From: Polyodon spathula
Taxonomy: Eukaryota > Chordata > Actinopteri > Acipenseriformes > Polyodontidae
NCBI RefSeq assembly: GCF_017654505.1
Contig: NW_024472118.1
Coordinates: 1 to 64,000, forward strand
Length of the DNA: 64,000 nucleotides
Reading direction: 5' to 3'
Positions 1-14,800 of the stretch are shown here, piece by piece. The position numbers and the translations under genes are program-made. The notes under the pieces were generated by a model. It saw only the letters and a program-made list of their open reading frames with translations. It was not told the origin of the DNA and made no database searches. How positions within the stretch are numbered: the first letter of the stretch is position 1; the number at the start of each line of letters is the position of its first letter.

Positions 1-191
1 GCAGTACCCCGTACCACATGACAAATCCGTTCTCAGAATAGTCCATCTTGATGACAGTGATAGTGTCAGTTGTTCTATGAAAATAAGTAAGTTCCCACAA
101 TGAACAAAACAGACAGGGCGATTCATTAGTCATGTAGCACTGTTGTTCTGCATTGTTTTCAGCACTACTTAAATGCTGACATTATTGAAGA

Positions 192-203
192 GCCCTCTGG
201 TGG
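192..203 (-). promoter_or_regulatory. CTCF-like motif
   Basis: The minus strand reads CCACCAGAGGGCTC, one mismatch to the CTCF core CCASYAGRKGGCRS. Confidence 0.4.
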
Positions 204-2292
204 CTCAATGCTTTTTCTTGGGCATATCAATCTCCATGTAACCTCCAGTTTTTGCGATGCTCCGACAATATTGTGCGAATTATGAATCACCCTGCATAAC
301 TAGAGTTCATCTCAAATGTTAATGAATATGCCATTTCTTCAAGATCTACAGCAACACTTTACAATAATGACCAAAAGTATTATCTGCTATCTACACCTTT
401 AATTTGAAGAATAATAAAAGGACACAGCACAGCAATGCAATACTCACATTGTTATGGTTCTAAAGTCTTTGAGACAGTGCTGTAAATGGAAAAGGCTCAA
501 TTTAAGCTACCATTGAAATCGTACACTGTAGGTCTTATCTTATTTTATTATTATTTGAAGGATAACAAGAAGCAGCTTGTCATTTGTTTTTACAGTTCTC
601 GCAACTTTTATTTCAAGTGCAGACAAAACCCTAGCGCTTTTACATAGAGCACTTCTGATGCTGTACAGTGCAATACTTGTTTCAAAGCCACTGTGTTGCC
701 ATTGATGTTTAAACCATGCTTGGGTTTCTTCAGGGTATTACTTCTGAATAGGATTTTTCAAAGTTGCCTGTGAGATCCAGTACATGATCCAAAAGGACAA
801 ACATGCAGACAGGACTTTGTATAATGAGCAATTCGTGTTTAAAATGCAATTCTGCTACATTACCCTAAGAAAACAGCCATCATATATTTTGTATAGGTGT
901 TCTCTTTTCTTTTGTAAAACAGCAAGCACATTTAACGTACTGAAAAATGTCACTGTTGTGCCTAGAGACAGGCCTTCCAGACAATGGATGCAGCGCCGTT
1001 TTGTTTTTCATTAAATTTTCAGCTGGAGGTCCCTATTCAAATGTACTTTTAAACAGGGATCTGCAAACAAAAAAAGTGCCTGTAAAGTATACAGAATGCT
1101 TCAATCTGAGTATACTGGTCACCTTGTATAGGACAAGCAACCTGTATATAACATGCAGATGTGCCAACAGAACTTGTAAAAGTGTGTGTATCTGAGTGTC
1201 ATAGTTTGAAAATTATGGTTAATCTCAGCGTGCAGCTGATCCACATTAAAAACATCAAAACAACCAACTCATTTCCAGCTACTGCCATTGAGTACTGCAA
1301 TATAATGTTGCTGGCACATTTTTAATCGACTCACAGAGCGTCTATTATAATATATGCTTGATTTGATTTTAACATGCACAAGAAATCTGGAAGAGAATAT
1401 GAATCACTCACTGTTTAATGGTGTGGATAGACTCTCCTGCAAGACAGCAATACACTACTGTGCATGGAGCCCCAGTAAACAGTGCAGCAGAAAAGCTCTA
1501 CAAAGATCACTCAGAATGGCTAAATCGTTCATATCAGTATCTGTACAAGATGAGAAGCATAAAAAAGAATGGATAACCCAGGTCATAATGGACATCCTCA
1601 CCTGTGAGACAGACACAGCGGGGGGAGAGTTTGTTTGATGTGAACAGGAGATCGAATTTGTTCCTAAAGCAATCAACCCTTTTATTCCACTCTTCTTTCT
1701 AATTAATGAGTGTGTTTTAATGATCTGAAATGCGGACAGCATCTCTAATGTGTTTATTCCCTTTGCTGAACCGCAGCTATGGGTATTAGAAACTAAATTG
1801 TCAGGAAAAAAATAAATAAAATCAATCTGCAAAATCTTTGCCTGATGTTGGACACCTGAAGATGCATGTGGATTGTAAGCACTCATTCTGTACACATTTA
1901 CTGAGTAGACGCTTTCCAGAATCTACAAACTCTGCCCTCTGCTTGCTGATGTTGGTTGGTCTGACTCTCAAGGCTTCTATTAATTACAGACCTGTAAAAC
2001 AGGGCATGCAGCAGAACAGATGCACTGACACAAAGACAGCTTTTAAAACAGACCCAGTGGTTGAACGTTGATTATGATCTACTGAAATTGTAATTCTGAA
2101 ATTGTCTTACAGTGACTGCCTCACATACATTTTTGTATTGATGCATTACAATTAAAATTGCATTATGTCATGTATCTAGGAGATTGTCTTACGCAGTCCA
2201 GACGGTATATTTTGAAAGTCTCGGCATTAAGATGTGCTTGAATTCTTTTCATTTTTATTATCATATTACATGCTTATCACTCAATAAGACAT

Positions 2293-2380
<88 letters not shown>
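2293..2380. repeat. (AT)n microsatellite
   Basis: About 88 bp of alternating A and T with one interruption near 2316. Open frames here are artefacts of the repeat. Confidence 0.98.
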
Positions 2381-2385
<5 letters not shown>

Positions 2386-3273
2386 TTTTTTACTTTTTAT
2401 TTACTGATTATAAAAATTATATTCAAACTATTTGAGTTTTGTCGTTTTGAAAATGGTTTTGGTTTTACAGCATTCACTCCACCATACAATTTAGAGGAGA
2501 CAACAGAACTTCTTGCAGTTGTCAAGAAATGGAATGCTTTACCTATCCCATGATGTCTGTATCACGGAACCCTATTCCATAACCCACACAGTTATGATAT
2601 TTGTAATCACACATCATGGGTCATAAATCTGCCGGGAATACATTTCACAACTTTTACTCATGCCGGGAGAAAGACAATTTCTCTCCCGAGAAAGGCAGCT
2701 TATCCAGTTCATCCTCCCTCCTGCAACGCTTCTTGTTGTCCTCTTCCATTCATTTTCAGCAGAGCCCCCGCATTGTTGTAAGACTGAGCATGAATTCATT
2801 ACATCGTGAAAGCTTGAGGGTTTTAAATTACCAGACTAACTTGATAATACAAATATAATCAGTCTCACATTAGTAATACAAAAATCACTGAAATGATATG
2901 TTAATGTCTTAAAAACAGCTTAGCTGATGTATTTTAGCCAACGTATAAATTCATATGAAACTTGCAATGGATCCTGTGGGAAACATCATGGTCTTGCAGG
3001 TCTTTTGGTTATGTATCCCATTTCTGACATGATAACCTGTCAACCAGCGCTTTTTTTAAGGATTAAAACTATAAACTGGTTGTAAGACAGAGTTTTCCAT
3101 AAAGGAATTCTGGTTACATTATTTTCTGATACTGGGGTTGTGACAAAAAGCATCATGTGACATTTTTTGAGGCTTCCTCTTTTATTAACTTTCAGCACCC
3201 AGAACGCAAAACAAAAACAAAAAAAGAGGAACTAGGTAACCATATCAACCGAGCAGCCAGGAGCCTCAATGCG

Positions 3274-3521
<248 letters not shown>

Positions 3522-4000
3522 TTATCATTTAGAATTTTTACTATTACTTATTTATAATATTTTAATGTGTATTCTGGACAATCAATTTTCTCTTCACTGA
3601 CACAAGCGCCTGGAGGCTGTAATGAAATTCACACTCAACGTAATTAAGTATGGTTATTAAGAACAAAAATGATTCCTGCTGCTACTTTGTTTGACAAACA
3701 AACCAACAAAATACAGCAAAAAGCAACAAGCATGCTATCAGCAGTCCCCCATCCCTCCAAAATAATCAAGCTAGCTGATTTGAGTTTCATGCTGAAGCAT
3801 GCCCTGTCAGTTTTAGACATCTGTTAGTATTTTAACTGTTAGCAGGCTCTTATAATATCTAACCAACCATGAAGGTAGTAATGAAATCTTTAACGATAAC
3901 TTATCAATTTCTTTACTAACTTAAACAATGATTAGATATCCAGCACCTTACTCATTCCAACAGCATGCTCCACCTTCCACCTGTATACATCCTTAAATGA

Positions 4001-4192
4001 TTAGCATAGTAAAAGCACAGCAAAGGGCAACAAAGCAAAGTGAAAGCACAGCAAAGCTTAGCTAAATATTGTAAAGCCCAGAGATGTATGGTAAAGCATA
4101 TTTAAAAAACAAACATGGCAAACCATTGCAAACTATGGAAAATGCATAGTCTAAACATAGATAAAAGAAGCATGGGAAACTGCAGAGTTACT
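4001..4192. repeat. A-rich dispersed repeat, copy 1
   Basis: Quasi-periodic sequence built from strings such as AAAGCACAGCAAAG, ATGGTAAAGC and AACATGGCAAACC. A related block in the same orientation and with the same order of motifs lies at 46399-46560, so this is an interspersed repeat family. I do not recognise the family. Confidence 0.7.
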
Positions 4193-6824
4193 GTGTGAAT
4201 TTACACTCATCAGGGTAGCTTTATAGAAAAGTTTACAAAATGCCACTGGGGCACGGGGAGAAACCATAGCAGAACCATTAGGAACCCACAGCATTACCAG
4301 CAAGGACGACATTAAATACGGGAACAAAATATACGCAGCGGTCCTGCACAGCACTGGACTGATGTGTTGCTATGATACTACATGGACCATGAAGAAAACT
4401 GCAAAGCTGTTGTAGTTACTACAATGCTACTGATGATGGTAAGGAGCCTTATAAATAAATAAACAGACACAAGGTGAATGCTGCAAATTGGAATTCAATA
4501 CCGTACCTATGAACTCAACAAGACCATTTAGGTGTGTTGCCATTTTCTGTCTGCTTTGTTCTAAATGTTTTATTGCAGGTTCATTCCACAGTTCTTGTTT
4601 GTCTGTCACAGTGCACCGCAATACCGTTTAAAAAAACAAGCATACTAAAAGCTTGAGGAGTCTCGTAGGACTAACAAATACTGCTGAGTCTTAATCTGAC
4701 CCATTTAAAAAGCATAGAAACCCACTACAAGCCTGGAAGTTGAAGTCTGGTTCAAAATGGGTTAAATCATCGAGTTAATCACAAGAACACAGGGCCAACA
4801 CAAAGTAATCGTTTAAAGTCAAATGCAAACTGCAGTATAATGTACAGTTATCTGCCTGGGAGATCAATACTCACTGCTCATTAGCAAGTCCTGTTTGATT
4901 TTGAAAGTGTTTACTGCTCATAAGAGAAAGCGGCATGTGTGTGTTTAACTGTCAGCAATGGAACACAGCAAACCTTCAAACCTTCAATGTTGAGATGCAG
5001 ACTCACCCTGAACTACAAACAGCATAACACAACGGCACCAAGTGAAATTGGTCTGCAGAAACTGGGCTTTTTTGAGAGGGAATAGCACAGCACAAAAGAA
5101 TGACACTTTATTTCAACAACTGTTGCTTCTTTTGATTTCGTATTTAGGCTGTTCTTCACACAGGAGGCACGGTATAAACAGCACAAAGCAAGTGCCAGTG
5201 CAGACCTTTGAAAACTGGATTGTCAAACAGAAGGCACAGGGGCTAAATCATGGCCACCGCGGTAGTTTTTATTGTTTTTGGATTCATTAATCAAGTGTCC
5301 CCTGCTCACCCACACACTATAAATTCAAATCAAGGAACTGCAGATTCTATCCAATGTAATGAAAACACTACAAAGCCCTGGGGCCAGCGATATTGCACTG
5401 AAGCAGACAGACAACATTGACTCATATTTGTATTAATATGATTCAGAATTTCTGCATTGTGAAGTATTGCCAGTGTGCGCATCCATATTGAATTGAGGGT
5501 AAAAGAACTCTAACTAATATTTGTTTTTAATCTGTTGATTTATTACTGCTGCTGCGTTACTGGATATTTGAAGTGTTTATTAAATTGTGAGCTAGCCTGA
5601 TCAAGGTGGAATTTCTGTAATGAGGACAGCATTGAAATGTCAAGTAGGGGTGTGCGTCAGAACCCTCCCCTCAAAACAGTGAGTCTGTTAAAGATTTGCA
5701 ATGGAATATACTCTAGCTGACAAACTTGTTGCTCTGACTTGCTCAGAAAGTGTGATAAGTACCTTCAACTGAAAATAATTATTAATTATATTTCAATTCA
5801 CACTACCAAAAAAAAAAAAAAAAGTCAACATTACCTTTGACCTCCTAAAAACCTCCCTACTTATATAATATTCAATTCACTAGTTAGTGTTGTTAATGTG
5901 ACACATGGTAAAAATGAAGTAATACACACAAAAGGAAATATACCCAGGCTCTGTGGTAGTCATTAAGATTTGGTGCTGAAGAGAGTGCTTGTGAATTGGG
6001 TTAATTTTACAACCAGTCTCTCCCACACATTGGTACCACTCCATTAGCACAACATTAAAGAAAAAGTCAATAATGGATTATTCACTACAAGATCACAGCA
6101 CGCTTTTAAATAACTATATTACTACTTATTTTAGATTTATATTCCAACTGTGAACACGAAACACAACCAGAAGCATCCTCAAACCCAATCTTTACTCAAG
6201 AGAATTAAGCAGCTACATGGATTAGAATTCAATTTACTTATTAATAACAGACAGTTAAAATATTGTCTGAATTACTAATACAAGCGTCTAAGATATTTAA
6301 ATCGCATACAGTCTCCGCATGAAGTACGGCATGTCTTGCTAATTATTCTAAACAGTACGTGCCGATACAACACAATGAATTGCTTTTATCTTGGATTTCC
6401 ATAACATGAAACATAACCTAGTTGAGATTATTCTTCAACCAGACGGTCACTTTTCCATGCCTTCATTGCATCCTGGGTTGACAATGCAATTTTGTTTTCG
6501 GCTGGCTTCCCTGAAACTACAGTTGGCATACAGTCTTTAAAGCTTAACATTAAGTTGCAAACCCAATATTCTGCAGTTCAAACCATGCGGTTGACAAGCA
6601 GTGGTCTATCAGGTGTACCCCTTCCCACAAACGGAAGTCTGCCACAGCTTTTATTTGCCATAATCAATGTCAAAATGAGGGACTTTCAAAGGGAAATGCC
6701 TTTGGCTGAGATGCATCTAAACTGCCCTCAGCTTGCCGATTTCTTCACTAGAAACCTTCAGGAAAGTCTAATTCACTTTCTTATATGAATAGATTAAGAC
6801 AAATTTGATAACATATCTTCTGGA

Positions 6825-6866
6825 GTCCCGATAGACAACAGATTGCAGTCTGCTGTCTATCGGGAC
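6825..6866. repeat. 18-bp hairpin-forming inverted repeat
   Basis: Left arm GTCCCGATAGACAACAGA (6825-6842), six-base loop TTGCAG, right arm TCTGCTGTCTATCGGGAC (6849-6866). Seventeen of 18 positions pair. It is too short for a normal pre-miRNA. Confidence 0.9.
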
Positions 6867-8232
6867 AAACTAAACCCACTGACCCATTTGAGGACAGGCT
6901 GCTTTGTCATTTTTTGGAGCATTTTTAACTGGCATCTATCTACCTCTCATTTACATTTTCTCTTTAACTATATTGTTATGATAACTTAGTCAAATGTTGT
7001 TAACCGCAAAAGTTACGTCTAAATGTATCAAATTACACCTACAGCTTTTTTCAAAGAAACATTTATTTGGTACTTAATGAGTTAATGTTTTCATGCAGAA
7101 GAGCATGCTGGAACAACTATAATAACAATAACCCATGACTTTAATAAGCAGATCATAAAGATATGGCTCACTGACAGTGTAATTAGAAGGAATATGTAAT
7201 CTTACTAACACATCATTCTTTGACAGCTGTTGCATGATCTTGAAACTAGGTCGCAATCTCTGGCCTGCCCAGAACTGTATAATACTTTACATCTTCACTG
7301 CAATGTCCACAAATAGTGAAATGAACAGAGCACACAAAGCAGAGCAGCAGAAATGACACTAACTCTATTTTGAAGATACTGCAGTGTGTTTTACTGATCT
7401 AAACATGTCTCTAAATCTCCAATCTATTACACAACATGTGTATTAGTGATAGATATTTGAGGGAAAACATAACCCCTAAGTTGAGCATCACTTGACTTAG
7501 ATGAGAGCACAGACCTCTCTCCCTTGCTCTTAAACCCAAACAAAACCATATAAAAAGACTAATGAGGTAGCACTACCTGTTTTCTGAGGACCAGGTGGTC
7601 TAGTGAAGGACCCCAAATCTCATTCTCTTTGTCACCCGGTTGGATTCCAAAGTACATTTCTGCAGCAGTGTCCAGGCTTGCTGTGCTGAACACCAGAGGC
7701 TTCTGATGCCATTGATTTTAACACCCCCCTGAGTATAATTGCTGATGTTTTTCACACCTACTAGCTAATCCCTACTGTTAAAGCTGGATAGAATACTGAT
7801 CGTGCAGCTAGGAGGGCTAGCGTTGCATCATCATGAAAATAATATTCATGAGAAAGGTGCCAAAAGCTTTTCATTAAAACATAACCAAATTAAAGTCTTT
7901 TTTTTTTTACAATAAGGTAAAAAATGTCTGCATCATTTTTTTGTTCTGATTATTTGGAAGCGGTAAAACTTTTTTTTTTTTATTACTTTGGTGTAAAAGC
8001 AGCGAGGCAATCACTTTAGAGTTTTTGAAGAAAAAAAAAACATTCACTGCAGACCAATGAAACTAGACCGGTGAACTCAAGTGTTATAGTATTACCTACT
8101 TAAGAGATTGTAGCGAAAAAATATTAATAATACTAATTCTATAAACCGTACCGGTTGTTGACTTTCATTTGTTATAAGTCTCATTTTTTAAAAAAAGAAA
8201 CACATGCAGTAAACATCAATTTAAAAACTAAG

Positions 8233-8236
8233 AAAA

Positions 8237-8325
<89 letters not shown>
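8233..8325. repeat. Poly-A followed by (TA)n
   Basis: Twenty-two A then about 71 bp of TA. The A-run may be a retroposon tail from which the TA repeat grew, but I could not identify an element body upstream. Confidence 0.95.
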
Positions 8326-8331
<6 letters not shown>

Positions 8332-8874
8332 TAGCTTCTGATTAAAACTATCTCTGTTAGCCAGCTTTCAAATAGTGTTTCATTTCACCTGAAGAGTGAA
8401 ATTGTCCCCACCCAATTCAACAACTTTATTCCTCTTATTAACCAATCAGCTGCTTTCCCAGTCGACTGACACACTTTCAGCCACTAGCATGCTTTGGCTC
8501 ATAAGACACTGGCGAGTTGAAATGACCTAGGAAGTGTAACTGTAACAGATGACGTCAGGCGTGGAAACAGATCGTTGTACCAGATACAAATGCTTTAAAA
8601 CGAAAATATATGTTTGCAGTAATATGTGTTTCTTTCAGAAATGTGCATTTGAGACAGGAGGTACCAAATGGAAGTCGCAAAAAACTTAAAATTCTTGAAA
8701 ATAAAAAAATAAAATCCCAACTCAGCTGCCATGCAGTGTGTCATACTAACTTTAAAACTGCCCTACATATAAAAGATGCAAGAACTTAAAATGCAGTTAC
8801 TCTCAGTTGCTTCTAAGAAGCCCTGCAGAACTATTATATTCTATTGTATTAGATCTCCACAGAAGACAGCTGGA

Positions 8875-8895
8875 TGCTGCTGCTGCTGCTGCTGC
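8875..8895. repeat. (TGC)7 trinucleotide repeat
   Basis: Seven TGC units in intronic sequence, with no coding context. Confidence 0.95.
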
Positions 8896-11800
8896 TTTAG
8901 CCCCAGACCTTTTAGAACCATCTGTTGTTTTCTTTATCAGTCAGCTACACTATCAGGTAAAAACTCCTATTCTGTAATGATTGCCTGTCACTTGGAAAAC
9001 AAATGTAATGATGCACTGTTCCTGCATTGCAGCAGTCACCTGCTGTAAACAAGTATAAACATACACAGGACTGACATACAACGTTACAGCGAAACTCGGC
9101 TGCAATTGGCAGGTAGTTACCCTGTTAATACCTCATACAGACGGGATAACCCACTATGAGACAACAGTCTCACCGGGGTATCCGACAAATGAGAGGCTGC
9201 TGTGTCTGGGCAAATTGGGTTTTGTGTTGAAAGAGAGAGAGAGCAACTATGCTCAGTGGCCATTTACGAGTGAGGTAAATAAAATTTATATAAAAGTTAA
9301 AAGCATTTTTTTTTTTTAAGACCAAAATTGTAATTTATCATTCTAGCGGAAACAGATCACTATAGAAAAAATGTAAAACCAGCAGAACCTTTACATTACA
9401 TATTACAACTGAGCTACTTTTCAGCTGTGCATTAAAGCATACCATTTGAGCTCGTTCCCAGTTCAAAACCATTCCAATGAGACATTGTGGACAGAGACAC
9501 CTGGTGGTTGATTACTGTAATTACTATTTTGAAAGCGAACTGCAACCCTTCCTCAAGGAAAAGTCCAGTCCGAACCTCTGAAAGAGCACTGCTAGCAGTG
9601 CACAGGATGTTGCTTTAGTCTCGCTTCAACAACAGGTAATCCATCAGCCCTCTTAAATGTTTCTGTACATTCAAGAGGTTCAATGAATCACTGCTGTTAA
9701 TCTCTTTTCCCCATCATCAACCACAGGGATTTCAAAGATACCCCTAAATCAGGATCTTTCAGTCTACATCCACTGAATCCCTCGCTTGTCAATTACTGTG
9801 AGTTTTTGTATAGCCATCGATGTATATTGCCTTCCAATGATTGCATCAATATCTACATACAACACTGTCTTACGGCAGACTGGTACATGTAGGCAACGGT
9901 ACAATGTTCAAACAAACTTACCTCAGGGCTGTATTCAAATATGGGCTGTGTTTCAATGCACATTAAAACCACACACCAGGCAAGTTTTTATATAAAACAA
10001 TTAGAAAATAATATCAGTTAGGCGCTTTCATTACTCACCCAATTAAACCATCAGTTTAATTGTGGGGATGTTAAACCAATGTGGAGAAACCAATGTGGCA
10101 AGAAAACAACAATTCTGTTTTCGCTTCCAAAAATAACACATTTTTTGTTTTGAAGCCTTCCACATGTGTGACGTTTTATAGATGCAAAGTGACAGCCATG
10201 TCAGCCCATATAGTTGACATGATTATATCGTGCTCATTTGAAAGTTCACGGATCTGTAGACAGACCTGTGTTAAATGGAATCTGACAGCAGCGACCAAAA
10301 GTACGTCTGTAACAGGTTTGCAGCAGATGCAAATTGAAAACGCTCAAAAAGCATCCCAATTTGATGGGGGGGATTTAATTACAAGTGTAGAACAAGAGGA
10401 AAGAGATATGCTCTAGTTTTCTTTCTGGAAAAAACAACAGTACTTTACTGAATGTTATATGAGTATTACACTGGTGCATTGTGAACTTGTTACATAGTGG
10501 CATAACAATGGGGTCAGCCACAGGCTGCTACACTGAAAAAAAACATGCAGAGATGGTATCCCTGTGAATTAGGTCAGTAAAACACCCCACACCCCAAACT
10601 AGGATCCAGCAAAACACACGCACAGAAACGCTAGCCTGATCCCTGTGGAAATGTAACAGAGGATGCATGGAAACATAAACAATAGTGTGTAAAAACAATA
10701 CATCACACAAAAAGTCTCTGTACGCAAGCAACATGCAGCTCATGGCATGTACAATTGAGTGACGGTCCACACTCCTGAAAGACATATGGAGGAACTATTG
10801 TCCCAATGCTTTGTGGTGTGCAGTCATAGCAATGACAAGTCACGATTGTATCTGAAACAGTCAGCAGGCTTGAACGAGGCCAGTGACCGTGCCATGGTGT
10901 CTGCTGGTACCATCCCGAACTGTAGCTAGTGCAGTGCCCCTAATCTTTCATGAGCACTAAATTCGCATACCAAAAAATCAGGTGGTGTTTCAGTTTTATC
11001 TGAAATGCTAACTCATGCCGCACAGTTGCTGGGCACCCACAGAGCCCTTGCAGTCCTGCGAGCTCGGGCGGAAATTCAGATGGGGCCAGTTCATTACAGC
11101 AAAGCCAACTGGTTTAGATGCAGAGAAGCAGAGTCCAGTCGGGCTAAACTCTTGCTTCCACGGTTCAGTAGCTTATCAAGATCTGCTGCTTCAGGGCGCC
11201 GGGAGCAAAGAGATGGTGGATGGCCAGTAAGCAGGAATGGAGGGCTGCCTGTTAATCTTCAGCCCATCGGTGTGTGTTCATACGTAGGGTGCATCTTTGA
11301 GACGCCACTCATAGTGGGCAAATTGTGGAGAAGATTGTATATCACAGAGCAAATATAGCTTCAGCACTCAGCTCTTCATTTGATTCTTCTGTTCATACAC
11401 CTCATGCCTCTTAATATGCAGTCAGTGAATATGCATTTTCAATATGAATGCACACCTGATTCCCACTTTCACTTTTTTTTAGGCTCTGCATGTCATACTC
11501 TGCTTACTATGAACTCATGGAATTTAAAAGTGCATGAATAATGAACAATAACCACGCATGAAATGCTGTTTTCTGTGTATCTCGCTCCACTTATTCCGAA
11601 CAAATAGCGCTGTCTCTTTACACAATATTGAACGTTTTTTTTTTTTTGTTTTTTTTTTTTAACCAGGATCAAGTTCCTGTGCAGTTTGACGGACAAGTCA
11701 TGGCTGTTCCCGCAGTAGACGTATGAAGAAACAAGAGTGGAATTAAACGAGGAAGTGTCATTGGAGATTTTATAAGATCAACACTAAGCGTGCAACATAT

Positions 11801-14800
11801 CCGCTTGCATTCGCAAATGAAATACCTGAAAAGCGTGCTTGTCATCACTCGTTATACATTGCAGCAATGTGCCTGTTCTGACTGCTGTGTTGCAGCTACC
11901 CTGCGTGCTGTGCCACTGAGCTCTCATGTTGAACACAAAATGGCATTGCAGTGTGGTAGAAACATAAAGCCCCCTAATATTTTCTATTCCTGGCACTCAG
12001 GCACATACTAAATTATAGCCTACATCAATAGTTGCAGGGTAAATCTTTATTTTTTTAATCTTTAAATTATTACTATTTTTTTTAATCAAATGCCATTTTT
12101 GAAATGCACAATTCATTACTTTTCCATTGGACTTGCCTTGACGTTCTCTGTCATAATGCAGCAGTCAATTCCAATTAAAGGTTACTGTTGAAACACTGCA
12201 GTGGAATTAACAAACAAACAGTCTTGTAAATGCCAAGAATGTTTCTTTTTAACTTTGCCAAATTGGAGACTGATGAAAATTACTGAGAGAATTAATGAAC
12301 GAGCCTAACGCTTGTTCCACTGGCATTCAACGCTGAGCTTTTCTTAACTTTCAAATCATAAAAGGCATAATGAAAGAAAAGCTTTGAAAACTAATAATAA
12401 CATTTTAGATGTTACATGAAATGTTTTTACTTGCTTGCCTGCTTTTTCTAATACTGCACTGGAAATGACATAACACTGGGCCTCCACTGTACTGTAAATA
12501 ATACATGCATATAATATATTGAAATAAATAAACAAAGTGTTTCATTTATTTTGAACATACGTATAAAATATCTGTCCGGCACAGTTATCATTTTAATTCT
12601 GAGACTGAGAAAAACACCAGGCACATGAACTTGTATCTTCAGCAGTCATCATTGCAAAACATCCTGCAACAATGTCTGACTGGTGTATACATTGTTATGA
12701 ATGTGTTTAACGCAGGATCTGCAGATTTCCTTTCGAAGGCACACCCAGAGATACGCCTAAACACTTTCTGCCACTGCACTGACCCAAACCAAATAATCTT
12801 AGGCAGCTAGCATTAGCCAAAAGCATACAGAAGCTGCAGCAATTACCATTCCTGCATGCCAACAGTCATTCTATCATCTGACAGTCCAGATTTGACACCA
12901 CATCTCTATAGCATGTGATGGTGAAATCATCTGCAGCAAATCGGGAATGTGCATCTCCACTGCACCCGTCCTCATTTCAGTGACACACATCGATCCGACC
13001 CAGATCACATTGGGAAAGTGTGTTGTTTCAGCTCTACTGGTTTAATATCATTTCATATCTATGCCTAACAGAAGTACATTAGTCGTACAAAATAGCTTGG
13101 AAATTGGCATCTGGTAACTAATTTATACTATGTTTTCCCTAGTATTGCCCCCCTCCCTGTGTGTCCTAAGTAATTTGCAAATGTTGGCAACTACTGTATG
13201 TGCCACCTGACTTAACTTTAGGTCTCCAGTTGCTCTTGGGGCCTGATCTATTCACCTACTAATGTTACAAATCTAGTAATCAATAACAACAACAAAAGCT
13301 GTACATTAACATAATGAGGTATATTTTCCTCTAAAGTGCAAAAGTGTAAGTTATGAGCCCACAGTGGAGAATTAGGCCCTCAGCATCATCTGATTTGAAA
13401 CCATTAGCTCTGTACTGGCACAAAAGCTTAAGTGAACCTGGCTTGAGAACGGTCTTCCTCTGCATTATCCTTTTGGAATAGCTTCAGTTCTAAATGGCTG
13501 ATCTCCCAATCATGCCTCTCTCCATTGCCGATCGGAATAAGCTGAGAAAGTAGAAAGCTGATTGCCTGGAGGTCACTTGCTGCAGGTTGAGTAAAGCTGT
13601 CAAGTACAGTAAAGGTCACATTTCACAGACGGGGAATGTCCATCACCCTGACAGAGCTTCGTTTCTTCTTATAAACCGTGTCATCGGATCTCCAACGCTC
13701 TGCTTCACGGTATGCAAAGCAGTTACTGAAAAACTGAACCCGATCTATCAAAACCCTCTCTATGACACAAGAAAACAGATTGTGCAGTCTTGCACATGGA
13801 TGCAACCCAGCGCCCATTATAAGCCATCAGTCAAATCCGCTCCTGTCTTGCTCTTCAAGACTGACGTGCAACAGGTGTAGCTTATTTAGCTTGTAGAATA
13901 CATATCAGGCATTTGAATAGCAGGTTAAATAGTCGCACAAGGGACTGCCCATTTTCAGGAATACAAATAGGAGTTTCAAACTCTTACAATACAGCACTGC
14001 TGTTTATTACAGATGTGAACACTGCCGTTAAAGTGCAGTACAGTTTGTTTTTCCACTGGCATTTAGACTAGACTGTCAGTATAGTAACAGTAGTTTGCAT
14101 ATACCCCCATTCATTAATATATTAATTGCTGTGTTATATCTGAAGGGCCTCTTGTTCTGCGGTGTTGCTGCCAAGACATCAAAGAACTGACAGCTGAATC
14201 AGAATTACAGCACAGAAATGCACTTGAAAACTTCTTCACTTTGCATTGCTTTTATGTGCTTATCCCCAAAGGGAATTGCATTCAGAATAAAAATATATAT
14301 GTATTAAAACTCAATCTGCACAGCCCTGTCATGAAAGGCTGGACGACCATTCACAATAATATACAAATGACTACTACAGACCCGGGAATTATCTTTCCAT
14401 CACCAGTTTAAACCAAGGCAGGTGTCAGAAACTGAACTTCAGCTAGAAAATACTTTTCCTGTAAAATCCTAAACGCTGCAAAGCACTGAATGATACCGGC
14501 ACGCAGTTCAGTGTTCCCCCTGCTTAATTATGGTTTACACTCAAAGCAATACACACCTGTCAAGAAAAGCGTTTCAATTATTTCACACACCCCAGGTCTG
14601 ATAACCGAGGGAGAAAGAACACAGACTTCCAGGCAGCTTCTGATATCGTAGAGAAAAATTAATTAAGAGCCCTGTATTTATCGGCTGCACCAGCCCTGGA
14701 ATGCGGCCTTGAGTTAGGGCACATAAATGGCTCCCAGTGTTTTTTGGGGGTTTTTTTTATAGATAAGGTTACGCCAAGGAATAGCAGAAGGAACATAGTG

